DNA of 64,000 nt from Synechococcus sp. PCC 7502 (GTDB lineage: Bacteria; Cyanobacteriota; Cyanobacteriia; Pseudanabaenales; Pseudanabaenaceae): assembly GCF_000317085.1 (NCBI RefSeq), contig NC_019702.1, positions 306,394-370,393 of the forward strand, given 5' to 3'. The position numbers were made by a program, and so were the translations under genes. Shown one piece after another: positions 33,378-42,973 of the stretch. The notes under the pieces were generated by a model, which did not search any database, was not told where the DNA came from, and saw only the letters and a list, made by a program, of their open reading frames with translations. The first letter of the stretch is position 1, and the number at the start of each line of letters is the position of its first letter.

Positions 33378-34496
33378 ATGATTGACCTTAGCTGTATTAA
33401 CGTAGATTCCACGCTTGCCGATCTGCCTTACCATCTTTTTCAAGTTAGCCTTGATACCAAAGTTAGTGAAGTAGCAAAAAGATTTGAGCAAGATTTACAG
33501 GTACCAGCAGTCGTAATTGTCGATCGCGAGGGTTTAATTATTAATATGCTCTCAAGGCGTAAATTTCTGGAACGCATGAGTAAGCCCTACGGACTAGAAC
33601 TATTTACCAATCAGCCCATTCGCAGGATAATTCCGTTTATTAATACTCGTCCCCTGCGTTTATCTGCTAGTACCAAGGTAGATGCTGCAGCTCGGATTGT
33701 TTTAAGTCGTACTGATAATATTCTGTGTGAACCAATTATTGCCATCGCCCAAGATGGATTGCGGGTAGTTGATTGCCATACTATTTTTCTAGCTCAATCA
33801 AAAATTCTGAGTTTAGTCAATGCCAAGCTGGAAGATACCCTCGTTGCTTTAGAACAATCCCAAGATGAACTAAAGACTATTAATATTCAACTTACCGAAG
33901 AAATTAAGGAACGTCAGCGGGTAGAAGAGCAACTTTCTTACAATGCTTTGCATGATGCCCTAACTGGATTAGCCAATCGGGGGCTATTTATGAATCGACT
34001 AGAGCAGTCATTTAGGCACTATCAACGCTCAAAAGACAGGCTGTTTGGGGTGATGTTCATTGATTTAGATCGATTTAAGGCAGTAAATGATAATCTAGGG
34101 CATGGAGTGGGGGATGCTTTATTAGTTCAAGTTAGCGATCGCCTGCAATTATCCCTCCGTAATGTTGATACAGTGGCTCGCCTAGGTGGAGATGAGTTTG
34201 CCGTTGTTTTAGAGGAAATAACAGAATTAAGCCAAGCGGAAATTTGTGCGTTGCGAATTCAAACCAATTTATCTGAACCCTTTCACATTGATGGACATAG
34301 GGTTTCTGTGGGGGCAAGTATTGGTATCGCTATGATTACATCCCACTACAAAAACTCCGAAGAGTTACTGCGAGACGCGGATATGGCAATGTATCAGGCA
34401 AAGCGGCAAGGTAAATCAAGCTATCATATTTTTCCTTGGATCAATGCGCCTAATATCCAACCTAAGAGCCAGAAGAACCTAGTACCAGCAGAGTAA
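33378..34496 (+). CDS. Diguanylate cyclase with CBS-like N-terminal region
   Basis: A 372-residue protein. Residues about 15-140 resemble a pair of CBS-type modules (PAVVIVDREGLIINMLSRRK and a second ASTKVDAAARI... half). A coiled coil (about 150-190) leads to the GGDEF domain: DALTGLANR, DLDRFKAVND, and active-site GGDEF at 270-274. The inhibitory-site motif RxxD (RNVD, 261-264) is exactly five residues before it. It should make c-di-GMP and be feedback-inhibited. CBS-like input suggests nucleotide sensing. Its 3' end overlaps the convergent CPBP protease gene by 35 bases. Confidence 0.92.
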   Translation: MIDLSCINVDSTLADLPYHLFQVSLDTKVSEVAKRFEQDLQVPAVVIVDREGLIINMLSRRKFLERMSKPYGLELFTNQPIRRIIPFINTRPLRLSASTKVDAAARIVLSRTDNILCEPIIAIAQDGLRVVDCHTIFLAQSKILSLVNAKLEDTLVALEQSQDELKTINIQLTEEIKERQRVEEQLSYNALHDALTGLANRGLFMNRLEQSFRHYQRSKDRLFGVMFIDLDRFKAVNDNLGHGVGDALLVQVSDRLQLSLRNVDTVARLGGDEFAVVLEEITELSQAEICALRIQTNLSEPFHIDGHRVSVGASIGIAMITSHYKNSEELLRDADMAMYQAKRQGKSSYHIFPWINAPNIQPKSQKNLVPAE

Positions 34497-36000
34497 AAAA
34501 GGTACCACTATTCCAGAGGGAGTGCATGAGCATGGGTGCCAAGAGATTCTGTGATCGCACATAGATAAATCCCAGCATCATGCCAAGGGCAGTTAAGGGT
34601 AAAATATCGCCTAAATTAAGGTGAGCGATCGCAAACCCTAAACCACTAAAGAAAATTCCTAACCAAGTTGCTAGGGATGGAGATTTAAACCTTTGCCCCA
34701 ATACCGAAACTAGCGCAGAAATTAAAGATGGCAGTAAAAACCCTCTAAATAATAACTCTTCAAAAAATGGGGCGGCGATCGCCACGGTCATCCATAGCAG
34801 CAGTTTAGCAATACTATTTTGATCTTGGACTAAAATTGGCAATAGTGGATTTCCCCCACCCTGTCCATCTAATAGCCGTTGATTTAGGGCAGAGACAGCT
34901 AAAATAACTGGAATTGCGGCAATATAACCTCCCAAGCCCCACCTTAGCCAATTCCAAGTTTTGAGTTTTAACTGGAATAAATAGTTGGGTAAAGGTAAGA
35001 AATCCCGCAATGCTCCCCTAAAAATTAGTAACATAGGTGCCATCGATGCCACATAGGGAATTAAGATAAAAATAGCGCGATCGCGGGAATTCCAAGTGCT
35101 GTCAGGATAAATGCCTAATATATGGATCGCCGTGGGTAAAAAGATTTGTGACATCGCCACATAGGCAGTAAACCACAGAACCATAACTTCCCAAGCTTTT
35201 TCCAGTTGCCAAGGTGTATGCCAAGTAGAATCAGTTGTCGGTTGGAGGGGAGAACTCTGGGCAAAAAATAATCTCTGTAAGCCTAGGATGGCAATAAAAA
35301 TTACACCCAGTCCGCCGCCAATCACCGTAACACTGCTGGCAAGTAAAAGTTTTTCTATGGAGGTTTCGGCATCTAGGTCACGCTGTAAGCTTAGCTCCCC
35401 CATCGTCGAGGCTGTGTCTAGTTGCTGGGCTTTATATAATCGTTCCAGTGCTTCGCTGCGAAACCAACCCTTGAGGTTAGAGCGAATTTTATTTTCGGCA
35501 TCGGGAAATATTAATCCAGGCTGCGACCATAATCCTTCTAATACTTGGGCAGTAGTAGCATATTTTCCTAGGGATTTTTCCTGAGCTATATTCTGCCAGA
35601 TCGCGATCGCCTGTTTAGGTTTGCCGACTTTGGCGTATAAAATTCCCAACCGTAGGCTTAAATTGGCAATATCTTCAGATTTGAGTATGGATTTTTGGAT
35701 AACTTTTTGCTTAGGTGAATTAGGCTGATTTGACTCTAAAGCTTGTTCATAAGCCTCTAGAGCTTGAGCATAAAGTCTTTGGGAGTTGGAACCCACAAAT
35801 ACATTCTTGATCGCTATTTCTTCAAGATTACTAGACTGCCACCCACTGACATTTAACATTAAATCAGTTTGAATTAAGTCAAGACTAGTTTGTGCTTGGG
35901 GGGAATTAGCACTTTCGCCCAAAGATAACCCAATGAAAGCGATCGCCAGTAATGTGAGAATAATTAAAGTAACTCTCTTAACAATTTGGTTCAAAGTCAC
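34462..36000 (-). CDS. CPBP-family intramembrane metalloprotease with large N-terminal region
   Basis: A 512-residue membrane protein. An N-terminal signal/anchor (about 8-26) is followed by a soluble TPR-like region (about 75-205, LSLRLGILYAKVGKPKQAIAIW), then about eight membrane helices. The CPBP (CAAX protease/Abi) motifs are EELLFRGFLLP, FAIAHLNLGD with the conserved His, and MHSLWNSGTF. CPBP enzymes cleave within membranes; in cyanobacteria their substrates are mostly unknown. It lies 38 bases downstream of the DUF2996 gene and is probably co-transcribed with ndhM and DUF2996. Confidence 0.88.
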   Translation of the reverse strand: MTLNQIVKRVTLIILTLLAIAFIGLSLGESANSPQAQTSLDLIQTDLMLNVSGWQSSNLEEIAIKNVFVGSNSQRLYAQALEAYEQALESNQPNSPKQKVIQKSILKSEDIANLSLRLGILYAKVGKPKQAIAIWQNIAQEKSLGKYATTAQVLEGLWSQPGLIFPDAENKIRSNLKGWFRSEALERLYKAQQLDTASTMGELSLQRDLDAETSIEKLLLASSVTVIGGGLGVIFIAILGLQRLFFAQSSPLQPTTDSTWHTPWQLEKAWEVMVLWFTAYVAMSQIFLPTAIHILGIYPDSTWNSRDRAIFILIPYVASMAPMLLIFRGALRDFLPLPNYLFQLKLKTWNWLRWGLGGYIAAIPVILAVSALNQRLLDGQGGGNPLLPILVQDQNSIAKLLLWMTVAIAAPFFEELLFRGFLLPSLISALVSVLGQRFKSPSLATWLGIFFSGLGFAIAHLNLGDILPLTALGMMLGFIYVRSQNLLAPMLMHSLWNSGTFFTLLVLGSSGS

Positions 36001-36038
36001 ATACTCAGCCTATTAGTGTCCCTATTTCCTGATTGAAT

Positions 36039-36449
36039 TTAATTAGCTGCCAACCATTTTTGGGCATTCAGCCTTTGTACTACGGCAAATACCAATAGAT
36101 CGAGGGTGGCTTTGCGTTCATCTATTAAAAATGGCTCAATTACCGAAGGCTGAGAACCTGCGTCCCAACAGGAAAAGGCTTTCTGTCCGTTAATGTCCTG
36201 TTTAGCAAAATAAATAATAAACTGCCGAATCTGGTTTTTCCAATTACCTTTGATCTGTAAATCCTCAAGTTGCAGGTTTAAATCAGTAATTCCCAGATTT
36301 GCGAAGGCTTTAGCCAAGGCAGGAAGGTAATGATTAGCAATAAATTCCGAGAATGGTAATTCCTCCACTGTGGGTTGCTTAACTTTTTCGACTTTAGCTT
36401 TAGGTTTTGCCTCAGGAACAGGGTTAGCAGTTGTGACTTCTTCAGACAT
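36039..36449 (-). CDS. DUF2996 family protein
   Basis: A 136-residue cyanobacterial/plastid family protein. A charged N-terminal tail (about 1-30, Lys/Pro/Glu-rich) is followed by the conserved core: FSEFIANHYLPALAKAFA, DINGQKAFSCWDAG, FLIDERKATLDLLVFAVVQR and the LNAQKWL end. No membrane segment. Function is not established. It follows ndhM by 19 bases with a good ribosome-binding site (ggag), so it is in the ndhM operon. Confidence 0.88.
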   Translation of the reverse strand: MSEEVTTANPVPEAKPKAKVEKVKQPTVEELPFSEFIANHYLPALAKAFANLGITDLNLQLEDLQIKGNWKNQIRQFIIYFAKQDINGQKAFSCWDAGSQPSVIEPFLIDERKATLDLLVFAVVQRLNAQKWLAAN

Positions 36450-36468
36450 AATTTATTCTCCTTGTAGA

Positions 36469-36807
36469 TTATTCAGGTTGTCCAAGGCGGGGTAAACCTA
36501 GGCTGTAATTTACGGCTCGATGGCTGAGATTGTAGGAAACTTCACCTTTTTGCAGGAGCGATCGCACAAAATGCTCAAGATCGGAACCAATCCGCCGCAG
36601 GTTATAGTCAGTTAGGTCTGCACCTTTATACTGGGTTACTAACTCTTCAAATTTACTGTAAACCTGTTTGAGAGCAGCATCTGTCCAAATTAATTCATCA
36701 TCGGGATCAACATCCAAAGTAAGCGTATCTTCACTATCAACTAGGGAGTTGTCTTCAATACTGGCAGCAAGGATATGAATATGTCGGGTTGTAGATTTTA
36801 GCGGCAT
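36469..36807 (-). CDS. ndhM: NAD(P)H-quinone oxidoreductase subunit M
   Basis: A 112-residue peripheral subunit specific to cyanobacterial and chloroplast NDH-1, which takes electrons from ferredoxin for cyclic electron flow and respiration. Matches include the LKSTTRHIHILAA start, LTLDVDPDDELIW, YNLRRIGSDLEHFVRSLLQ and the VNYSLGLPRL end. Length is normal. It is followed closely by the DUF2996 and CPBP genes and preceded by pepA 69 bases upstream. Confidence 0.96.
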   Translation of the reverse strand: MPLKSTTRHIHILAASIEDNSLVDSEDTLTLDVDPDDELIWTDAALKQVYSKFEELVTQYKGADLTDYNLRRIGSDLEHFVRSLLQKGEVSYNLSHRAVNYSLGLPRLGQPE

Positions 36808-36876
36808 AGAGTTGCTGGGTTAATGCTTATGTTTAATTTTAGATGAGGTTGGTAAATACTGATAAAAATTATAGTG

Positions 36877-38376
36877 CTAAAAGTTTAGGATTAGATTCAC
36901 CAAAGTTCTAACAGGATAGCCTGTACCTCCCACATTGGTATAACCTGAGTCCTTATCTGCCCATACGGGACCCGCAATATCTAGGTGCGCCCATGCAGGG
37001 GTTTTATCGATAAATTGCTTAAGGAATAAAGCGGCAGTAATTGATCCCCCCTCTCTGGAACCAGTATTTTTAAAGTCTGCCACTACCGACTTCATTTTGT
37101 CAAAGTAGGATTCTTCAAGGGGCATCCGCCAGAATTTTTCCCCTGCAGTACTTGCCGCAGTTTCAATTTTTGTTGCCAATTCATCATCATTTGCCCAATA
37201 GCCTGCCATAGTAGTACCTAGAGAAATAATGATTGCTCCAGTTAGGGTTGCCAAGTCCACGATCGCATCTAAGCCTAATTTATCTGCAAATACCAAAGCA
37301 TCAGCAAGGGTTAACCGACCTTCAGCATCGGTATTGTTCACCTCGATGGTTTTACCATTGGAAGCGGTCAGAATATCCCCAGGGTGTAAAGCATTGCCAT
37401 TAATCATGTTTTCACAGACAGCGGAAATAAAGTGAACTTCGATCCCGTCTGGTTGAATTTGGGCGATCGCTTTAGCAGCTCCAAGCATAGCAGCGGCTCC
37501 TCCCATATCCATTTTCATCATTTCAATGCTGCTACCAGGTCCTGCTTTAATATTTAGCCCACCCGAATCAAAGGTCACGCCTTTACCAATAATGCCCAAT
37601 TTTTTGGTGACGGTTTGAGGACGATAGGTAAGATGAATAAATTTTGGTGGTAAATCCGATGCCTGCGAGACACCTAAAAATGCACCCATGCCCAATGCTT
37701 CACAGTCAGCTTTTTCTAAAACCTCTAGGCTAACATAGGTATAGGCATCAGCGATCACCTGTGCTTCAGTGGCTAGAGCTTGGGGCGTAACTATATTGGC
37801 AGGAGCAGCGACTAACTCACGGGCAAGGATCACGCCACTACAGATTTTTTGAGCTTGGGCAATTCCTGCTTTAGCAGCATCAGAATCTGTACCTAAAATT
37901 TCAATATTTTCTAATTTACCGTTACCTTTTTGATCAGACTTAAATCTTTTATCTTTGTGGGCAGCGAGAATAATGCCTTCAGCAATCGCTTGAGTAGTCG
38001 CAAATTCTTCTTCTTTTTTACTATTATCCAAGGGAAAAGCTAAAGCTAGAGTTTTACATTTATTCTGTTCTGCCCATTTTACCGCCTGCGCCGATGCCTT
38101 CCGCCATGTTTCTAGGGTGACTTTGTTGCGATCGCCCAAACCCAGCAGTAATACTTTACGAATAGGACTACCTACACTCAGACGAGAACTAACATTACTC
38201 TCAGCGTCAGCCTTAAACTCATTTTCAGTAATTAAATCCTGTAAGGTGCCTGCAAAAATTTGTTGATCCAAAGCTATGAGTTCGGGCGTTAGTAATGGTT
38301 CATTTTTAAAAATTGCGATCGCACAACCATCTCCAACCCAATTACCGACATTACTAACTGAAGTATAAATTTGCAT
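36877..38376 (-). CDS. pepA: Leucyl aminopeptidase (M17, cytosol aminopeptidase)
   Basis: A 499-residue two-metal aminopeptidase. The catalytic domain shows [16 protein letters not shown] (Lys and Asp metal/active residues), [14 protein letters not shown], the family signature [15 protein letters not shown], and [16 protein letters not shown] start at the ATG at 38376 (opening [11 protein letters not shown]); a longer frame to 38463 adds 29 residues unlike the family. It leads the ndhM gene group on the same strand. Confidence 0.96.
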   Translation of the reverse strand: MQIYTSVSNVGNWVGDGCAIAIFKNEPLLTPELIALDQQIFAGTLQDLITENEFKADAESNVSSRLSVGSPIRKVLLLGLGDRNKVTLETWRKASAQAVKWAEQNKCKTLALAFPLDNSKKEEEFATTQAIAEGIILAAHKDKRFKSDQKGNGKLENIEILGTDSDAAKAGIAQAQKICSGVILARELVAAPANIVTPQALATEAQVIADAYTYVSLEVLEKADCEALGMGAFLGVSQASDLPPKFIHLTYRPQTVTKKLGIIGKGVTFDSGGLNIKAGPGSSIEMMKMDMGGAAAMLGAAKAIAQIQPDGIEVHFISAVCENMINGNALHPGDILTASNGKTIEVNNTDAEGRLTLADALVFADKLGLDAIVDLATLTGAIIISLGTTMAGYWANDDELATKIETAASTAGEKFWRMPLEESYFDKMKSVVADFKNTGSREGGSITAALFLKQFIDKTPAWAHLDIAGPVWADKDSGYTNVGGTGYPVRTLVNLILNF

Positions 38377-38516
38377 TTTGCTAATAACTTTTCTGATTCT
38401 AAGCCCCAATATTATAACTATTCTGGACGCAGTAGTCTCCTCAAGCCCACATATTAAGCGCAAGCTATGGCTTAGGCTATACTACTCATTAATAACCCTC
38501 CAAAGGATTAACCAGA

Positions 38517-38993
38517 ATGCTCGAAAAAACTGAAACTTCTTCAAGCAATCTCTATGAACATGACTTTTATGCTTGGATAAAACAGCAAGTCAACTTACTT
38601 AATTCTCATGAATGGGAAAAAATCGACCTGTCAAATTTAGTAGAAGAGATTGAATCTTTGGGTAAGCAACAACGGCAAGAATTCAGGAATCGCCTAGCAA
38701 TTTTAATTGCCCATCTACTTAAGTGGGAATATCAAGAAGCACGCCGCAGCCATAGCTGGTTAGCAACTATTAGAATTCAACGCCGTGAAATTATCCGACT
38801 TTTGCAAGAGAATCCCAGTCTTAAGCCCTACATTCCTGAAGCTGTAATTGATGCCTATGAAAATGCCAGAGACTTAGCCAGTGCAGAGACTAATTTATCA
38901 GCTAAGATTTTCCCTGAGAATTTTCCCTATAGCCTAGAACAGACTCTGGATTCTAAATTTTTTCCTAAAGGAGATGATTTCCCAGAAATCTAG
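38517..38993 (+). CDS. DUF29 family protein
   Basis: A 158-residue protein of DUF29, a mostly cyanobacterial family. It opens with YEHDFYAWIKQQVNLL, then LSNLVEEIESLGKQQR, LLKWEYQEARRSHSWLATIR and a C-terminal FPYSLEQTLDSKFFP. Predicted mainly helical and soluble. Function unknown; DUF29 genes are often multi-copy and mobile-region associated. It overlaps the convergent pmbA gene by 4 bases. Confidence 0.92.
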   Translation: MLEKTETSSSNLYEHDFYAWIKQQVNLLNSHEWEKIDLSNLVEEIESLGKQQRQEFRNRLAILIAHLLKWEYQEARRSHSWLATIRIQRREIIRLLQENPSLKPYIPEAVIDAYENARDLASAETNLSAKIFPENFPYSLEQTLDSKFFPKGDDFPEI

Positions 38994-40318
38994 GCATTAC
39001 GAGATGCTACGCCAAGTTGCCCAAATAGAATCGCAGGCATTAACGCTCCACCGCCAATCCATTCCGTTTCAGAACTTAAATCCACTAGGTTTTCAAAAGC
39101 CTCAAAAATGCTACCAGCCACCATTGTGTTTTTGACTCTGCCCACAATTTCACCATTTACCACTTTGTAGCCTAAATCTAAATTTACAGAAAACTCTCCC
39201 GCCAATTGATTGGACTGCCCTGCCCCTAAAACTTGGTCAACAATAATGCCTTCTTTAATCCCCGCAATCAAGTCGGCATAGCTAGTTTGCCCCCCAGCAA
39301 TACATAAATTTGAGGTATCGGGACTCGGACGAGATAATCCACCCCTAAAGCCGTTACCTGTAGAAGTCAAGCCTACCCTTGCTGCCCATTTCCGATCCCA
39401 ATAAAAACCTTTGACCACGCCTTGATCAATGAAAGTTTTAGCTGTGGTGGGTGTGCCTTCATCATCAAATTTGACTGCCGATATGCCAATAGTTGGGTCT
39501 TCATAGATACTCAGGCGATCGCTAAATAATTTTTGTCCGACCTTATCTGCTAAGGGTGAAGCTTTTTGGGTTACGACCTGCCCCGAAAGAATGCTATCAA
39601 ATAGTCCCCCAATTACACTGGCAACTGCTCTAGGTGTAAATAAAACTGGTAATGTGCCACTGTCAATACTTGCCGATCTCTCAGCCCATTGATATTTTTG
39701 AATGACCTGCTGCACTAGGAGATCGTAATCTGGCTCTCCAGTCCCCACAACTTGATAGCTGTATGCCTGTAAAAAATCCTCACCTTTAACCAAGTTTCCG
39801 CCAAGGGTTGCACTTGTGGTGCGGCGTTGATTCTGTGCCAATACCCCATGACTAGTAGCGATCGCTGTCCGAATTGAACGCACATGGAAATCCACACCCA
39901 CCAAAATATCAGGGTTATATGCTCGCACTTGACTGATCAGGCGATCACCAACTTGTACTAAATGATCGGTGCTGGGTTGAGATGTGGAATCAAGTTCTGG
40001 TTGATACTGAAAATCCGAAGCAAACTCAAAATCTGCCGCCTCGCCAATTTCCGCAGTTTGCACAGCCGCAGCTACTAATTCATCCAATCGATTTAAGTCC
40101 GTAGAACTAGCAAAACCAATTTTGCCATTAACGATTACCCGTAAAGCTACGCCTTGTTGTGCCTTGGTTTGTAGGGTTTTAAGACGGTTATTCTCAAATT
40201 CAATCGGGGTATCTTCGGAACTAAGATAGTATGCCTCCGCCGCCGTGGTCGAGGTTTTAGCTTCAGCTATTAATTTTTCTAAGATGGTTTCTAAGGTCTT
40301 TGGAGTCGCTACAGTCAC
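38990..40318 (-). CDS. pmbA: TldD/PmbA family protein (PmbA-like)
   Basis: A 442-residue protein of the TldD/PmbA metalloprotease family. In bacteria TldD and PmbA (TldE) form a complex that degrades flexible peptides. Marks are ENNRLKTLQTKAQQGVALRV, the middle GxxLFDSILSGQ-like stretch, DDEGTPTTAKTFIDQGVVKG and GNGFRGGLSRPSP, with a GEFSVNLDLGYKVVNGEIVG end. No HExxxH is seen, which fits PmbA rather than the catalytic TldD. The partner gene is not in the window. Confidence 0.9.
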   Translation of the reverse strand: MTVATPKTLETILEKLIAEAKTSTTAAEAYYLSSEDTPIEFENNRLKTLQTKAQQGVALRVIVNGKIGFASSTDLNRLDELVAAAVQTAEIGEAADFEFASDFQYQPELDSTSQPSTDHLVQVGDRLISQVRAYNPDILVGVDFHVRSIRTAIATSHGVLAQNQRRTTSATLGGNLVKGEDFLQAYSYQVVGTGEPDYDLLVQQVIQKYQWAERSASIDSGTLPVLFTPRAVASVIGGLFDSILSGQVVTQKASPLADKVGQKLFSDRLSIYEDPTIGISAVKFDDEGTPTTAKTFIDQGVVKGFYWDRKWAARVGLTSTGNGFRGGLSRPSPDTSNLCIAGGQTSYADLIAGIKEGIIVDQVLGAGQSNQLAGEFSVNLDLGYKVVNGEIVGRVKNTMVAGSIFEAFENLVDLSSETEWIGGGALMPAILFGQLGVASRNA

Positions 40319-40535
40319 AGGATTTAGGTATTGAATTACTTGATTTACTATAACTTAGGGAATAGTGATTAAGAGGAAATCTCTCATTAAAAACAGAGCC
40401 TGAAAGCATCAGTAAACTTGAATTCCATGCTTGGATAAATCATTACCAAATTTTTCATCCATTCTAGTGTATGCAGTTCATAACGATCTCGTGCGTCGAG
40501 CTAGCCATGCGAGCGATTCATGAACTTAAGTTGGC
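40319..40535. other. Gap between pmbA and the MarR-led operon
   Basis: A 217-base gap. On the minus strand an in-frame stretch of about 37 codons (around 40500 to 40390, containing RYELHTLEWMKNLVMIYP) lacks a start and could be a gene fragment. I cannot assign it. Nothing else is seen. Confidence 0.4.
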
Positions 40536-41897
40536 TTAAGATGGGAAGCATTTTCCGAATTTGAGTAGTAAACGAATATCACCTTTGATGCGGATTTTGC
40601 CAGTCAGAATTGCCAAAACAATATTTTGATATTTTCGCAAAAAAGCAATCCAAGTTTTACTATCTGCTTCGACGATCAGATCGGGTTTACCCACCAATCC
40701 ATCATGAACTTCACAAACTTGATTAAAAATATTGACCGTGAACTGTGAAAATTCCTGACTAGTAAATAAGAAATGGTAGGTCGCGTTGAGACCTTTGGAT
40801 TGATTCGGTTGAAAAGTTAATGACAAGCCGTTCCTAAAGCCTGCTATGGAAATGGGCGTTAGGCTGTTGCGAACCAGCTTGATCTGCTTGTGGGGAAAAC
40901 GTTTAGCGGTGTGAGCTTCGGCATCTGAACCAGAAACAACATACACTGTCTCGACCTTATCTTGAAGTGGTTTGACGACCTCTTGAATAAATTCTTTACG
41001 GTTATGCAAAAAGGGAGCCATCACATCTTCACCCGCAGGGCAGGAAGCGAGACAATAGGCGGCTTTATAATTGGCTCCAAAGGATAAACTTTGCCACATA
41101 CTTGCCGAGTCCGCCTCGCCCACTTTGCGCTCGTAGTCTTTCGCCGTTTTACTTTCGGCAATATTCTTTACCCAATCAGTAAATCCTCCTAAAAATTCGC
41201 GATAGTTGTGGGTATAGCAAGCTGAGAAATTGAAACTGCCATCCGAGGCGATCGCCCCCACGGGACAGGCAGCTACACAGAGTTTGCACTCCACGCAAGG
41301 GTTGTAATCAATCGGGCGATCGTATTCTGTCACCTCAGCATTTAACAGCACAGTACCCAAGAGAATGAAGTTGCCAAATTTGGGATGAATCACATTGCGA
41401 TGAATGCCCATATGTCCCAATCCTGCGGCGACAGCGATCGGTTTGTGAGAAACCACCCAGACATTTTTGCCGACATTGAGAAAGTCTTGGGCTTCCATCG
41501 GAAATCCCATCGCTGGATTGATAGCCCTAATCCCCCGATCTTCTAATTCTCTGACAATTTTGCGAGCGATCATGTTGACATCCTCCCCCGTGTGGTGAAA
41601 TTCCACATTGGCGACAGAGCGGGCAGGATTGCGAACATTATCTCGATTCATGCGACAGACAAAACTAATCAAACTTTTTGTCTGCGGAAAAGCCTGTAAT
41701 AGCTTAGCCCGTTGATCGTCCATTTCTGGTTGATTGATACTTACAAAACCCACATCATCAACACCCAAATCTAAGCAGAACGAACGCAACCAATCGCGAT
41801 CGAGCGGTGATGAGATCATATATTGAGAATTCTGCTCTTGAGATTTTTGTTGCGATCGCAAAAGCTTCACGGTGGGATGGTCATCAAATTTTGTCAT
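40536..41897 (-). CDS. Ferredoxin-type 4Fe-4S protein with C-terminal SCP2-like domain
   Basis: A 453-residue protein. The N-terminal two thirds resemble epoxyqueuosine-reductase/corrinoid-dehalogenase-like Fe-S proteins, with LGVDDVGFVSI, GLGHMGIHRNVIHPKFGNF, the cluster motif CVECKLCVAACPVGA and a CLASCPAGED segment. The last 105 residues (from about NSLTPISIAG) match an SCP2 sterol-carrier domain ending ILTGKIRIKGDIRLLLKF. It is not QueG itself, which lacks the SCP2 part. A role in redox chemistry on a hydrophobic substrate is inferred from the fusion. It is the last gene of the MarR-led operon. Its start lies 24 bases after the stop of the GNAT gene. Confidence 0.82.
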   Translation of the reverse strand: MTKFDDHPTVKLLRSQQKSQEQNSQYMISSPLDRDWLRSFCLDLGVDDVGFVSINQPEMDDQRAKLLQAFPQTKSLISFVCRMNRDNVRNPARSVANVEFHHTGEDVNMIARKIVRELEDRGIRAINPAMGFPMEAQDFLNVGKNVWVVSHKPIAVAAGLGHMGIHRNVIHPKFGNFILLGTVLLNAEVTEYDRPIDYNPCVECKLCVAACPVGAIASDGSFNFSACYTHNYREFLGGFTDWVKNIAESKTAKDYERKVGEADSASMWQSLSFGANYKAAYCLASCPAGEDVMAPFLHNRKEFIQEVVKPLQDKVETVYVVSGSDAEAHTAKRFPHKQIKLVRNSLTPISIAGFRNGLSLTFQPNQSKGLNATYHFLFTSQEFSQFTVNIFNQVCEVHDGLVGKPDLIVEADSKTWIAFLRKYQNIVLAILTGKIRIKGDIRLLLKFGKCFPS

Positions 41898-41921
41898 GGG
41901 AGCTTCCTTAAAATTTAGTGT

Positions 41922-42419
41922 TTACATAGCTTTGGTTTTAGGCAGAACCTTACGGAAAACAATTTTGTCAATGCCAGATGCATAAAATTCTCGAATCCGT
42001 GCTTCCTCCTCGAATCCGTTATTGCGATAAAACCTGCGAACGTATTCAAAGTCTTCGGTTCCAGACGTTTCCACTAATAAAATACGTTCACCTCGATCGC
42101 CTAGTGTTTTCTCTACATGCTGTAGCAGGGTCTTCCCGTATCCTTTCTTCTGGTGATTCGGATGCACCGCAATCAAATATAAATTCCATGTTCCTTCGGT
42201 CATTCGCTCAGGTGCGACGTAAGCAACTCCGACAGGTTTGTCGCTGTAGTAGGTCAACCACAAGTCTCTAGATTCTGTTTTGCAGTTGAAATATTGATGT
42301 ATCATTTGGGCGAGAGATTCGATTTGCTCTGGCTCAAACAAACCCGTTGCTTCTGCTAAAGCAATTACATCAGAGATGTCATCAGGGGTAGTTAATCTAA
42401 TCATAAAGGGAACATTCAT
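41922..42419 (-). CDS. GNAT family N-acetyltransferase
   Basis: About 165 residues from the ATG at 42419; an ATG at 42404 (MIRLTTPDD) is equally good. The acetyl-CoA site is in LYLIAVHPNHQKKGYGKTLL with the Q/RxxGxG/A motif, followed by LVETSGTEDFEYVRRFYRNN. Substrate unknown. A longer frame to 42494 would overlap the methyltransferase gene and is not favoured. Fifth gene of the operon. Confidence 0.85.
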   Translation of the reverse strand: MNVPFMIRLTTPDDISDVIALAEATGLFEPEQIESLAQMIHQYFNCKTESRDLWLTYYSDKPVGVAYVAPERMTEGTWNLYLIAVHPNHQKKGYGKTLLQHVEKTLGDRGERILLVETSGTEDFEYVRRFYRNNGFEEEARIREFYASGIDKIVFRKVLPKTKAM

Positions 42420-42444
42420 GTATGGGGGAGTCGTTAGTCTTCGA

Positions 42445-42933
42445 TTATAACCAGCGACGTACTTTGGCTTTGTAGCGTAGATACTGATCGCCAAATTTCC
42501 GCTCTAGGTAAATCTCTTCGCGCTGAATCACTCCGATTTGGACTACCGCTAAAAGTGGTAATAATAGGGGGAAAGCCCAGACTGCATTGAGTAGCAAGCT
42601 GATACCGATATAGAGCAATGTAAGAGACAAATAGAGCGGATTGCGACTGAAACGGAAAACTCCATCCGAGACGATCGCTGTAGCAGGTTTTGCAGGATCG
42701 ATCGCCGTTTGTGCCTGTGTCATCGTCTGAAATGCGGAGGTCGAGAACCATCCCGCAGCAATCAAAGCTAACGCTGCCAAAGACAGAGATATTGAAAGAG
42801 GCAAAAAGCTAACTGGGAAAAAGAAACTGAGTCCTAATCCGATCGCTAACGTAACTCCATACAGAGCGGGTGGAAAAGCAATTACTCCAGGGTTATCCAC
42901 AGTCTGTTGGTTCTCCGAAATTTGTTCATTCAT
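42445..42933 (-). CDS. Isoprenylcysteine carboxyl methyltransferase-like membrane protein
   Basis: A 162-residue protein with four predicted membrane helices (about 19-36, 38-55, 97-115 and 117-135). The methyltransferase hallmark of the ICMT/PEMT group is present near the third helix: FRFSRNPLYLSLTLLYIGIS, then QREEIYLERKFGDQYLRYK with the conserved EExxLxxxFGxxY pattern. Such bacterial enzymes methylate small lipophilic acceptors; bacteria have no prenylated CAAX proteins of their own. Fourth gene of the operon. Confidence 0.9.
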   Translation of the reverse strand: MNEQISENQQTVDNPGVIAFPPALYGVTLAIGLGLSFFFPVSFLPLSISLSLAALALIAAGWFSTSAFQTMTQAQTAIDPAKPATAIVSDGVFRFSRNPLYLSLTLLYIGISLLLNAVWAFPLLLPLLAVVQIGVIQREEIYLERKFGDQYLRYKAKVRRWL

Positions 42934-42973
42934 GGGAAAGAAAGTATCTCCTTGTAATTGATTAAGTAATTGA

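Noticed and set aside
40385..40505. Minus-strand stretch of about 37 codons containing YELHTLEWMKNL
   Set aside because: No start codon, bounded by a stop, and no recognised homologue; kept only as a note in the gap entry.
40536..41897. Calling the Fe-S protein queG (epoxyqueuosine reductase)
   Set aside because: It carries an SCP2-like domain and lacks the usual QueG C-terminal HEAT-like repeat; family level only is safe.
42434..42751. A 105-codon frame overlapping the methyltransferase-like gene
   Set aside because: It is out of frame with the clear ICMT-like protein on the same strand and has no family features.
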